A DNA stretch of 64,000 bases from Liolophura sinensis. Taxonomy: Eukaryota > Mollusca > Polyplacophora > Chitonida > Chitonidae. The notes under the pieces were generated by a model. That model worked only from the letters and a program-made list of their open reading frames with translations. It had not been told where the DNA came from and ran no database searches. How positions within the stretch are numbered: the first letter of the stretch is position 1; every line of letters starts with the position of its first letter. Of the stretch, positions 47,266 to 57,880 are shown piece by piece. Where the stretch lies: positions 3,715,338 to 3,779,337 of the forward strand of contig NC_088302.1 of assembly GCF_032854445.1 (NCBI RefSeq). Reading direction: 5' to 3'. The translations under genes and the position numbers were made by a program.

Positions 47266-48167
47266 AACTTAAATTTTAAGTTTCATAAACATAGCTTTTG
47301 GTCATACTTATCGGTGGGCACGCCTCATGTCCACCGTCGTTCAGCTCCATGGATATCTCAGGTAACATGTCTTTATATAGTAAACTTTTACAGGGTTCCA
47401 CACAGCGTTACACAAGCGCGTCAAGAGTAAAAACCATTTTCAGTTGAAGTCTAACTAATATTTAAATGTCTTAAAAATTACATGAGAATTTTTGAACCCA
47501 GAGAAGGAAAGTATGCTGAGGTGCCAGCAGGGAGGAGAGCTCTCGTCTCTCTGATATCAATGCTATCCTTTGCAGACTAACGGACGAAAGAGGACAGCAA
47601 AGTGGTCACTGTTAATTGCCAAATGTGCTCCGGGCAATGCGTGAGTCAATGTACCACTCAACATTAAAAGCACTAGCTTTCTTCGTTATCTCGATAAAGA
47701 AGACCTAACCCAGCCTCATCTTTGAGGATCTGCTCTTGTCTAACTCATAGAGCTGTGTTCTAACCGCAGGCGATCGTCTCGGTCAAAAGGAGGCCGCAGG
47801 CTGTAGTCTACAACGTACTTGTTCAATAATGGTCTTTGGTAAGGAGAATTGTCAGGTACTTGATAAATAGCAGAAGCAACAAAGCAGAAGCATCTTCATA
47901 AAGAGAAACAGTCTAGACCACTGTGTTCAGCCACGATCAATCAACTAACTAATTGACTAAATAAATAAATAGATACATAAATACATAAGTGTTTTCTTAC
48001 TGATGGAAATAATTCATTAAGATGGCACAGGTCAGCTGATGTCAGCTGTTTCAAGCCGTGACAAAGGGAATTATATACACCTTGGGCAGCCCAGTGATTT
48101 ACTTCTGATTCTGTGGGTAACTTCCGCATTAAATTGAGTTAATAGTTGGATTTTGAAATAATGAATG
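47266..48167. other. Unassigned stretch
   Basis: No gene or repeat supported. Confidence 0.45.
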
Positions 48168-48470
48168 TTATGTGGTGTAAGAGGGTATCATGAAGGATTT
48201 GACCTGCTGTAAGTGGGTGTCATGAGGGTTGAGACAATCTGTAAGTGGGTGTCATGACGGATTTGACCAGGTGTAAGTGAGAGTGACATGAAGGATTTGA
48301 CCATGTGTAAGTCGGCGTCATGAAGGATTTGACCATGTGTAAGTCGGCGTCATGAAGATTGTGACCAGGTGTAAGTAGGAGTCATAAAGGTTTTAACCAG
48401 GAGTAAGTGGATATCATAAAGGCTTGACCAGGTGTAAGTGGGTGTCATGAAGGCTTGACCAGGTGTGTGT
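48168..48470. repeat. About 32-bp degenerate tandem array
   Basis: About ten units of GTGGGTGTCATGAAGGATTTGA plus CCAGGTGTAA type, varying in length. The unit is clearly related to the 36-bp array that starts at about 48765. Confidence 0.88.
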
Positions 48471-48473
48471 TTC

Positions 48474-48590
48474 CAACATCATTGAAAACTCTTGACTCCT
48501 TCTCTTTGCACAATCCCGTCCTAGTTTTGTACTTCATATACTTTCTTAGTTCTTCAGTGGTTTGAGTTATACGTCGTTTTGGGAATTTGT
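48474..48590 (-). mobile_element. Dispersed repeat, minus copy
   Basis: CCAACATCATTGAAAACTCT, CTCCTTCTCTTTGCACAATC and TTATACGTCGTTTTGGGAAT are the reverse complement of 40175-40270. Confidence 0.6.
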
Positions 48591-48599
48591 TTGATTTGA

Positions 48600-48765
48600 T
48601 TTGTTTCTTTGATTGGTGTTGTACGCTGTACTCAAGAATTTTGCACCTATACGACGACGGCCTGCATTATGGGGAGAGGGAATTGGCCTTGCGATGATTG
48701 ACCTGGAACGTCCTTATTGGTTGTCGGCTGGTATACGAATGTCTGTTTCGACACACAAGATTCTG
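48600..48765 (-). mobile_element. SINE end fused to third-family fragment
   Basis: Starts as a SINE 3' end (TTGATTGGTGTTGTACGCTG, TATACGACGACGGCCTGCAT). It then continues into a third-family segment (TATACGAATGTCTGTTTCGA) also seen at 44865-44890. Confidence 0.6.
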
Positions 48766-49985
48766 AAGGTTTTGACCAGATGTACGTGATGGATGTCATG
48801 AAGGTTTTGACCAGATGTACGTGATGGGTGTCATCATTGGTTTCGACCAGATTTAAGTGAAGGATGCCATGAAGGTTTTGACCAGATGTACGTGATGGGT
48901 GTCATTATTGGTTTTGATCAGGTTTACGTGATGGGTGTCATTATTGGTTTTGACCAGGTTTACGTGGTGGGTGTCATGAAGGTTTTGACCAGATGTACGT
49001 GATGGGTGTCATTATTGGTTTTGACCAGGTTTACGTGGTGGGTGTCATGAAGGTTTTGACCAGATGTACGTGATGGGTGTCATTATTGGTTTTGACCAGG
49101 TTTACGTGGTGGGTGTCATGAAGGTTTTGACCAGATGTACGTTATGGGTGTAATTATTGGTTTTGACCAGGTGTAGGTGATGGGTGTCATTATTGGTTTT
49201 GGCCAGGTTTACGTAGTGGGTGTCATGAAGGTTTTGACCAGGTGTACGTGATGGGTGTCATTATTGGTTTTGACCAGATGTACGTGATGGGTGTCATTAT
49301 TGGTTGTGACCAGATGTACGTGATGGGTGTCATTATTGGTTTTGACCAAGTGTATGTGATGGGTGCCATTATTGGCTTTGACCAGGTTTACGTGATGGGT
49401 GTCATTTATGGTTTTGACCAGATGTACGTGAAGGATGTCATGAAGGCTTTGGCCAGGTTTACGTGATGGATGTCATGAAGGCTTTGACCAGGTGTACGTG
49501 ATAGGTGTCATCATTGGTTTTGAACAGATGTACGTGATGGGTATCATTATTGGTTTAGACCAGATGTAAGTGAAGGATGTCATGAAGGTTTTGACCAGGT
49601 GTACGTGATGGGTGTCATGAAGGTTTTTGTTTTGGTTTTTTTTGATTGGTGTTTTACGCCGTACTCAAGAATATTTCGCTTATACGACGGCGGCCAGCAT
49701 TATGGTGGGTGGTAACCGGGCACAGCCCGGGGGAAACCCACGACCATCCGCAGGTTGCTGGCAGACCTTCCTACTTTCGGCCGGACAGAAGCCAGCATGA
49801 GCTGGACTTGAACTCACAGCGACCGCGTTGGTGAGAGACTCCTGGGTCATTACGCTGCGCTAGCGCGCTAACCGACTGAGCCACGGAGGCCCCCATGGAG
49901 GTTTTGACCAGGTGTACGTGATGGGTGTCATGAAGGTTTTGACGAGGTGTACGTGATCGATGTCATGAAGGTTTTCACTAGGGGT
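48766..49985. repeat. 36-bp tandem array, split by a SINE
   Basis: About 26 units of TTTTGACCAGATGTACGTGA plus TGGGTGTCATTATTGG (36 bp), mixed with a 33-bp ATGAAGG variant. A SINE occupies 49630-49893 and the array resumes afterwards. Because 36 is a multiple of three, a 74-codon frame opens at 49242-49466 by chance. Confidence 0.95.
49630..49893 (-). mobile_element. Full-length SINE inserted inside the 36-bp array
   Basis: Complete minus-orientation copy: TTTTGATTGGTGTTTTACGC at one end and CTGAGCCACGGAGGCCCC at the head. Flanks CATGAAGGTTTT (49616-49627) and CATGGAGGTTTT (49894-49905) form an 11-of-12 target duplication. On its own strand the A box reads TGGCTCAGTCGG, close to consensus. 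Confidence 0.92.
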
Positions 49986-51244
49986 AAGTGGGTGTGAAGG
50001 TGATTATTAATCTGAATAGCTCTGCTGTTCAGGAATAATTACATACCACTATTATCCAGGTGAGGTAATGTTCCATTTCAGTTCGCATTATCTTTCTAGT
50101 CTAGTCATATACTCCAAATTACTGAAAAAATCTAAAATTTGCGAATGGGAAAACAAAGCTATGTTACTGGTGTCATGGCTTAATAGTAGAAAACCCACTG
50201 AAGCTTATGTAATGTTTATCGCCACATGGTAACGGACTACGGTGAAGTTCATACGGTGATTTTTAAGACATCGTAGAAATGGCAAGCATCGAAATTCAAC
50301 GTTCAGACAACATTGCTTGAATATCACTATATAATTTGGTGAAATGTTTTTAAATGTAAAACACAAAATTGTGCTTCAATCCTGCTATCAGTCTGAACAT
50401 TCCATGCCTCGAAAAAAAAAACAATAAAAAGGACACACTTTGGGCTTTTATTGTGAAGTATGCAAGTGACATTTTCTTGGCCGTTGGCTGAATACGCTTT
50501 ATTAAAATCCAGAATTCTCCTCTGATGCGACTGCATGATGTCAAAAACATCTCTTGGGCACAATAGTTGAGAGCTGAGTTAGCCTTAGAAGGATTTAATA
50601 TCCATATTCGCTCTGATAGTTGAGGGTAAGGAAAGCGCGGGGGGGTGGGGGTGGGGGGTTGGGTGTTGCGGTAAAACATATAATATTTCACTAAATGCCA
50701 AGTCAATGTCAATATTTATTTGAGTAAACATCAATGTTTTTTTTTATCATATCATCATTGGTATACAGATATTTTATTGATTTGTTAGAAATGCTCACCA
50801 GGAGATGTGCTGTCGAATTGTGATGAATTGCACTGGAAATTATACAGATGTTATGCTTTTTATTGATTCAGCAGCCATGGAAGATATTGCCGTCTAATTG
50901 ATTCTACAGTCAAGTGGCAGGTAAGTCTATCCATTCATACTTCACTGATAAACTTGGTTGCCTTCATTTCAAAAAGGAAAATAGAACTACCTGCAGTTTC
51001 ACGGCTTTTAATCAGTCCTCACGAATGGCTTTGAGCTTCTGCTTCAGAGCAGTTTGTGACATGACAATTTTGTAACGGAGGATCAGCAACACGGAGAAGC
51101 TGGTGCATTAAGATACACAGCTCGTTTCGGGATATCATGAACAACTAACTATACAGTCAAAGGGCATATAATTATCCAGTTGCCCTCGAAATCTATGTTA
51201 AATGAATAGGCTAAAATTTATATTTCTAAAAAAGACCGATTTCA
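49986..51244. other. Unassigned stretch
   Basis: No gene supported. A G-rich run lies near 50638-50662. The 120-codon minus frame at 50350-50712 has no recognised domain. Confidence 0.45.
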
Positions 51245-51960
51245 TTTTGTTATGTGAACAGCTGTCGTTAGCTTCTAAATTTAGCTTGCCCCTGTTTACA
51301 TATGCTGAGTTCAGAGCCTGCTGTCTGCTTCTGCCTTAGAATGTTCCAGAATACGCTCAGTTCGGGGCCTGTTTGTTTACAACAAGTGTTCAAGAATTTT
51401 CTTATTCTAGAAAATTCTACCAGTCTATATAAGACCTGTGAAAGCAGGTCAAGAGAGGAGAAAGGAGAATTATTGAGAGTTTTGGATGCTTTCGCTGTGT
51501 GTTACTTTAGTAGGCCTTTTGTGCTGAATTTTGGTGTCTTTATAGCTTCTGGCTTTGTTATATCATATCTCCACCAAGCACTTGTTTCAGTCCGAACGTG
51601 TATTCAATTTGTGCTCTTGTGTACACAGTGCTTATTAGTACACGGACCATGTCGGTGGAATTTTGTGTATATTCCGTCATACACTCAGTTATACTGTTGA
51701 TTTTCCCTCTTGTGAATATTGCCTCTGTGCATTTATGCCTGTATGGTTTTCAGCATTGTGGAATATATGCGTCTGTCTGGACTTGACACCGTTGTACATG
51801 TAAGTACTTTAGTATTTGTATAGATATTGCTATCCTTTCTTGTTAAACTTAAGTACTTTAGTATTTGTATAAGTCTTGTTATCTGTTCTTGTTAAACCTA
51901 ATAAATTGTTGAAAAATAAAATCTGCTGGTTTTGGTTACCTTTTTGTGCGGCTAAACTGT
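51245..51960 (+). mobile_element. Solo-LTR-like block with heat-shock-type elements and TATA box
   Basis: TTCCAGAA (51344-51351) and the three-part TTCTAGAAAATTC (51405-51417) fit the TTCnnGAAnnTTC heat-shock element. TATATAAG follows at 51426-51433. GACCTG and CAGGTC form a 6-bp hairpin just downstream. AATAAA occurs near 51900 and 51917. Promoter, then about 470 bp, then a poly(A) signal is the layout of a retrotransposon LTR (U3-R-U5). No second LTR, primer-binding site or coding region was found, and the ends are approximate. A stress-inducible gene promoter is the alternative. The 132-codon frame at 51302-51700 starts upstream of the TATA box and is probably not coding. Confidence 0.4.
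51792..51899. repeat. Two-copy direct repeat of about 50 bp
   Basis: TAAGTACTTTAGTATTTGTA occurs twice, each followed by a TTGTTATC/TTGCTATC block and TTCTTGTTAAAC. It lies inside the LTR-like block. Confidence 0.85.
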
Positions 51961-52499
51961 TGTGTATTTCGATCAAGCCATCTCTTTATAATACAGACAG
52001 TTTGGGTCGTAACAATTTAAAGAATTGTAGCGAGAAAATTATTGACGGTAACTTCAAACGGTTAAACACTCAGGAAAAGAGCATAATTTAGTGCAAATTA
52101 CACATTTCTAGCACTCCTAGTTTTTAGATTTACAAGCCATGGAAAATATGTAACTTAAAACCCTAAAATTAGTTCATGACTATATCTCAAAAAAGTGACA
52201 AACATAAACAATAAAGCAGACTAGAAACCACAGGCCCAAAATACACTGGACCACATTAAAGTTATATCAAAATTCAGTGCGAGATTGAATGTTCTCTTCG
52301 CACTTTATGTAACCAGTATCGCTCTATATGCATATAAAAATGTTTCAAGGTTTTGCTCAAAATCCAATATGGCCGCCAGACTAAGTGACCTACATGTAGA
52401 AGAACAAACTTCAAAACCTTAAAAGATCACATCTGAGGGCATCTTCCAGTCAAATTTCAAACAGAAACGACTTGAGAAAACAAAAAAGTGGTGTCTGAA
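51961..52499. other. Unassigned stretch
   Basis: No gene or repeat recognised. Confidence 0.45.
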
Positions 52500-53250
52500 A
52501 ATATCACACGGTCGTCAGTGGCCTTGTGTGACAAGAAAGCAACTATCACAACATCGTCAGTGGTTATGTGTAACAAGATAGCAACCATCACACTGTCGTA
52601 ACTGGTTGTGTGTGACAAGATAGCAACGTCGTCAATGGTTATGTGTGACAAGATAGCAATTATCACACTTTGGTCACTGGGTATGTGTGACAAGATGGCA
52701 ACTGTCACAGTGTGGTCACTAGTTGTGTGTGACAAGATAGCAACTATCACACTGTGCTCACTGGTTATGTGTGACAAGATAGCAACTATCACACTGTGCT
52801 CACTAGTTGTGTGTGACAAATAGCAACTATCACACTGTGGTCACTGGTTATTTGTGACAAGATAGCAACTATCACAACATCGTCACTGGTTATGTGGGAC
52901 AAGATAGCAACTATCACGCTGTCGTAACTGGTTGTGTGTGACAAGATAGCAACGTCGTCAATGGTTATGTAAGACAAGATAGCAACTATCACACTGTGGT
53001 CACTGGGTATGTGTGACAAGATAGCAACTATCACAGTGTGGTCACTAGTTGTGTGTGACAAGATAGCAACTATCACACTGTTCTCGCTGGTTATGCGTGA
53101 AAGGTAGCAAACTATCACACTCTGCTCACTAGTTGTGTGTGACAAGATAGCAACTATCACAACATCATCACTCCTTATGTGCGACAAAATAGCAACTATC
53201 ATGCTGTCGTCTCTGGTTATGCGTGACAAAATAGCAACTTTCACACTGTA
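52500..53250. repeat. 42-bp tandem array related to the dispersed element
   Basis: About 17 units of GTGTGACAAGATAGCAACTA plus TCACACTGTGGTCACTGGTTAT (42 bp). In reverse complement the unit begins ACAGTGTGATAGTTG and has TCACACATAACCAGTGA. It aligns over its full length with the 42-bp core at 15597-15638. Each unit contains inverted GTGTGA/TCACAC and ATAG/CTAT pairs. The open frames (154 and 120 codons, minus) arise because 42 is a multiple of three. Confidence 0.93.
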
Positions 53251-53595
53251 CATGTAGGCGATTATTTATTCAGAAATGAACCTTCATGAAATCGTGGAAA
53301 ATAACTCCAGTCATTTGCACATAGATAAAATCTATACCAAAGCCACATTCTATTACTGATTCCTTCCAGAATGAAATACTGTCCCGTTTGCTAAAAGTGT
53401 GTCATTAAAAGCGTTTTGAACATATCGTATGTCATTACTTAAGTTCATTTGTCAGGCTGTCAATGATAAATCGATCACGTTCTTACCATCGTCAAAGCCA
53501 TGTTCTTCTGACGTTTCTTGCGTTTCTTGTGTTTACAGTGAGCTAATCATATTAATAAATAGTCTGTAAGACCGTGTACAACCATTCTGTTGTGC
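53251..53595. other. Unassigned stretch
   Basis: No gene seen. Confidence 0.45.
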
Positions 53596-53744
53596 AACGT
53601 GGAAAGGTCTGACAGCAACCTGCGGGTGGTTGTGGGTTTCGTCAGGGCCCTCACCGGTTTTCTCCCACCATAATGTTGGCCGCCGTCGTATAAGTGAAAT
53701 ATTCTTGAGTACGGCGTAAAACAGCAATGAAATAAATAAATAAA
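53596..53744 (+). mobile_element. 5'-truncated SINE copy
   Basis: GACAGCAACCTGCGGGTGGT through CCGCCGTCGTATAAGTGAAA to the tail AATGAAATAAATAAATAAAA. It ends a few bases before the 45-bp array. Confidence 0.85.
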
Positions 53745-53751
53745 ACATCTT

Positions 53752-55460
53752 CTGCTGAACACAGCAGCTTTGGCTTCATGGGGAATGCCTAAATACTGCT
53801 GAACATGGCTGCTTTGGCTTCTTGGGAATTGCCTAAAATTCTGCTGAACACGGCAGCGTTAGCTTCTTGGGGATTGCCTAAATTTGTGCTGAACACGGCA
53901 GCCTTGGCTTCTAGAGGATTGCCTAAAATTCCGCTGAATACGGCAGCTTTGGCTTCTTGGGGAATGCCTGAAATTCTGCTGAACACGGCAGCTTTGGCTT
54001 CGTGGGGAATGCCTAAAATTCTGCTGAACACGGCAGCTTTGGCTTCGTGGGGATTGCCTACAATTCTGCTGAACACGGCAGCTTTAGCTTCTTGGGGAAT
54101 GCCTAAAATTCTGCTGAACACAGCAGCCTTAGCTTCGTGGGGAATGCCTGAAATTCTGCTGAACACAGCAGCCTTAGCTTCTTGGGGAATGCCTAAAATT
54201 CTGCTGAATACGGCAGCTTTGGCTTCTTGGGGAATGCCTAAAATTCTGCTGAACACGGCAGCTTTGGGTTCGTGGGGAATGCCTAAAATTCTGCTGAACG
54301 CGGCAGCTTTGGCTTCTTGGGGAATGCCTAAAATTCCGCTGAACACAGCAGCCTTAGCTTCTTGGGGAATGCCTAAAATACTATTGAACACGGCAGCTTT
54401 GGCTTCTTGGGGAATGCCTAAAATACTACTGAACACGGCAGCTTTGGCTTCTTGGGGATTGCCTAAAATTCTGCTGAACACGGCAGCTTTGGGTTCGTGG
54501 GGAATGCCTAAAATTCTGCTGAACACGGCAGCTTTGGCTTCTTGGGGAATGCCTAAAATTCTGCTGAACACGGCAGCTTTAGCTTCTTGGGGAATGCCTA
54601 AAATTCTGCTGAACACAGCAGCCTTGGCTTCTTGGGGAATGCCTAAAATACTACTGAACACGGCAGCTTTGGCTTCTTGGGGAATGCCTAAAATTCTGCT
54701 GAACACGGCAGCTTTGGCTTCTTGGGGAATGCCTAAAATTCTGCTGAACACGGCAGCCTTGGCTTCTTGGGGAATGCCTAAAATACTACTGAACACGGCA
54801 GCTTTGGCTTCTTGGGGATTGCCTAAAATTCTGCTGAACACGGCAGCTTTGGGTTCGTGGGGAATGCCTAAAATTCTGCTGAACACGGCAGCTTTGGCTT
54901 CTTGGGGAATGCCTAAAATTCTGCTGAACACAGCAGCCTTAGCTTCTTGGGGAATGCCTACAATTCTGCTGAACACAGCAGCCTTGGCTTCTTGGGGAAT
55001 GCCTAAAATTCTGCTGAACACGGCAGCCTTGGCTTCTTGGGGAATGCCTAAAATACTACTGAACACGGCAGCTTTGGCTTCTTGGGGAATGCCTAAAATT
55101 CTGCTGAACACGGCAGCTTTGGCTTCTTGGGGAATGCCTACAATTCTGCTGAACACAGCAGCCTTGGCTTCTTGGGGAATGCCTAAAATACTACTGAACA
55201 CGGCAGCTTTGGCTTCTTGGGGAATGCCTAAAATTCTGCTGAACACGGCAGCTTTGGCTTCGTGGGGAATGCTTAAAATTCTGCTGAACACAGCAGCTTT
55301 GGCTTCGTGGGGAATGCCTAAAATTCTGCTGAACACGGCAGCTTTGGGTTCGTGGGGAATGCCTAAAATTCTGCTGAACACGGCAGCTTTGGCTTCTTGG
55401 GGAATGCCTAAAATTTTGCTGAGCACAGCAGCTTTGGCTTCTTGGGAAATGCCTAAATTT
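53752..55460. repeat. 45-bp tandem array, about 38 copies, open on both strands
   Basis: Units read AACACGGCAGCTTTGGCTTC plus TTGGGGAATGCCTAAAATTCTGCTG. The plus frame 53805-55523 (572 codons) repeats AALASWGMPKILLNT. The minus frame 55681-53789 (630 codons) repeats GIPQEAKAAVFSRIL after a non-repeat leader of about 75 residues. Both arise because 45 is a multiple of three. No signal peptide, domain or splice context supports either, but expression cannot be excluded. Identical blocks at 54421 and 54781 show a 360-bp (8-unit) higher-order repeat. Confidence 0.95.
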
Positions 55461-57417
55461 GTGAATTCAGTCATTATAAACGTGATAAACATAGTTTGCG
55501 CGAGTTTAATTCTATTTCGTTGACGCTCGACTCTCTTGTGTTGTACGTTGATTTCCTTTGATTTGTGTTTCGTGTGGAAATCCTGGCCACCTTGAAGGCC
55601 CCAAATTAAACCCCTATTGTAAGCAGTCGTAGTAAGTGTGAGGAGGGAGTGACAGGTGGGGGGTATTTCTAAGAAAACCATGTCGGAGACTGGAGCAGAC
55701 CTGCTTACTTCCGTTACGGCTTTTAACGTAAGGATATATCAGTTCTTATTTTAGTTTTCAGAACAATTGGGCATCTGTCATGATTTATCAAATGCATTGT
55801 GTAGTAATGCCATCAGATAGCATTGCGATTGGAAAAAAATCTTAAGCCATCATGAATAAAGAGGAAGGTAAGAGGCAAAAAAATGACAGAAAGTGCTTCT
55901 TCTTCACGTTTGTGGGAAAAACAATCCTTGCGTTTAGTTTTCTCCCATTCAGGAACCGGTAATTTCATATAATTTAATTTCCGACGACAACATTTTTCTG
56001 CTACAGTAATAGTGGCCATATTTCTGTCGAATGACAGGGTTGAATGAGTCTCTGTGGTTTTGCTCGCAATGATGACTTTCCGGTTTATCAAATATTGACA
56101 AAACTGATGACTTTCGACAGGAAATGGGGTTTCAGCTAGTCAAAATAAGTCAGTGTTACGTCACATATGTGTCACTTTACTAAGCACATTCTTCATTCGT
56201 AGCCTGGTTGTTCGTACAAAAAGCTGCGCAAACTGCAGACAGGGGCGATGACAAAGACCAAGCGGCAAATTATGATTAAATTACTGGGTAACACATGCTA
56301 GGGTAAAAAAGGTCATAGTGGTCCATTTTTCTGCTGTTATTGATGGGTATGGACGTCGTAACTCCGAAATGGCTTTCACTTTTTATCATGTAATGGATAA
56401 ACATGTTTACACATACAACAAATAACAACTAAACACGTTACCCCCTCCCCCCTTTTCATAGCGGATGTTATCAGCATTTTAAATATTCAACCGTTATTTA
56501 TTTAATTATTTATTCATTCATTTATTTCCACAGTGAACGTTAATATTTTAAACTGTTCATTCTCCGTACATTTTCTTGCCAATTTATGATACCACAAGTG
56601 GAAATTTCAGTTTAAAAGGTACGGTTTAGCACGCAGGATCATAAAGCCGAACAGTAGAATTTTTTTTTTGAGTGAACGTCTTTTTGAGGAAAGTGTATAC
56701 GTCATGACAAAATCTCAGATAAAACAGCACATTTCAATTAATACAGATACCACCAAACTTATCAAAAAACATCAATTTAAACCCAGGATTGAGTTAAAAT
56801 CTGCTGGTTACAGTGCACTTGTTCAAAATAATCAATCCTTTTATAATATAATTAAAGACTTAATGACATTTATGTTGGTCGATGTTGTATTAATGTGGGA
56901 CAAGTGGTTGTTTATTGGCTGTACTGTCTAGTGTCTTGCCAATTATCCGTGAGATATGGTAGTTTCTGAGACGCTCTTGAACTGGTCACAGAAACAAACA
57001 TAATTTACGAGATAATTCTGTTACCCGTTGTTTTATTGCCCGGCAATATCCGTGAGGATTGTCTATCCGTAGGCTGCTGTATGTTATAACAATTTGACTA
57101 CTGATAATGTTAAAAGGCATATTGCAGGCCACGTTGCCACAAGTGTTTGTGTCTGGCTATTTAAATCCAGCACGAGCTTGACTACAAGTGCTTGCTTTTT
57201 CATGCCATACCGGATTCCCCATGCAGCTACACTTGTGGCTATTTAATTTTACAAGATCTAGCCTTTCAGTTATGTAATGTTACACGAGACAGTCTTGTGT
57301 TAATTTAACGTTGCACGAAACATGTTTGTCTAGCTAGCCTTCTGGCTGTTCAATGTTTGTCCGCTGAGCAAAAGAATCTTACGAATAATTATGTCTCTTG
57401 ATTTCCCTCACGTTTAA
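55461..57417. other. Unassigned stretch
   Basis: Short frames only (up to 92 codons), none recognised. AT-rich with T and A runs. Confidence 0.45.
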
Positions 57418-57512
57418 GCATGGCATGGTATGGTATGGTATGGTATGGTATGGTATGGTATGGTACCGCACGGCACGGCACGGCAAGGCAAGGCACGGCA
57501 CGACACGGTATG
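57418..57512. repeat. Pentanucleotide microsatellite, TGGTA block then CGGCA block
   Basis: About nine TGGTA units (57418-57468) pass directly into about eight CGGCA/AGGCA-type units (57469-57512). The two blocks differ by T-to-C at both T positions. Confidence 0.93.
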
Positions 57513-57656
57513 AACGGATTCTTTTCCACGAACAACACCATTACTCCACTTTATAGAATTTTTTCTTATTGTCGTTCACATTTTAGTAATTACATACATT
57601 TCTTGCTATTCCGGTCAATCTGGGATTATAACATTGCTTTTATTCATCAATTACAG

Positions 57657-57696
57657 AATGCAAGTATCACCAAGGAACTGTCCTGGGCAGATCTTG
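57657..57696 (+). other. Exon-like segment with acceptor and donor
   Basis: TTCATCAATTACAG precedes and TTG|GTAAGC follows a 40-bp open segment (NASITKELSWADL in one frame). The splice signals are good but no flanking exons could be linked, so it may be chance. Confidence 0.15.
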
Positions 57697-57739
57697 GTAA
57701 GCATTCTGAATCCATACAGCCACAGACACTGTCTGCTGT

Positions 57740-57880
57740 CGCAGGAATCAATACTCCCGAAAATCTGTCTTCTGCAGTTCTAGCTCCAAAGAACGTGCCT
57801 TTTCCATTGGCTAGGTCTAATTGGTATTTGCTTCCCTGATTGTCCTATATTCTTAAGGCTGGTAAATTGGACGTCAACCA
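57740..57880 (+). repeat. Segment duplicated at 60718-60840
   Basis: TCTTCTGCAGTTCTAGCTCC, TTGGTATTTGCTTCCCTGAT and AAGGCTGGTAAATTGGA recur in order at about 60 kb with roughly 70% similarity by eye. One frame is shared (SSAVLAPKNV versus SSAALAPKFV). It is either an unrecognised dispersed element or duplicated exons. Confidence 0.5.

Noticed and set aside
49242-49466. 74-codon YVMGVIIGFDQM repeat protein
   Set aside because: It is a translation of the 36-bp array, whose length is a multiple of three.
51302-51700. 132-codon protein gene
   Set aside because: It starts upstream of a TATA box inside an LTR-like block and shows no domain or splice context.
52457-53253. Repeat proteins of 120 and 154 codons (ILSHTTSDHTVIVA type)
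   Set aside because: The 42-bp unit is divisible by three, so open frames are expected without selection.
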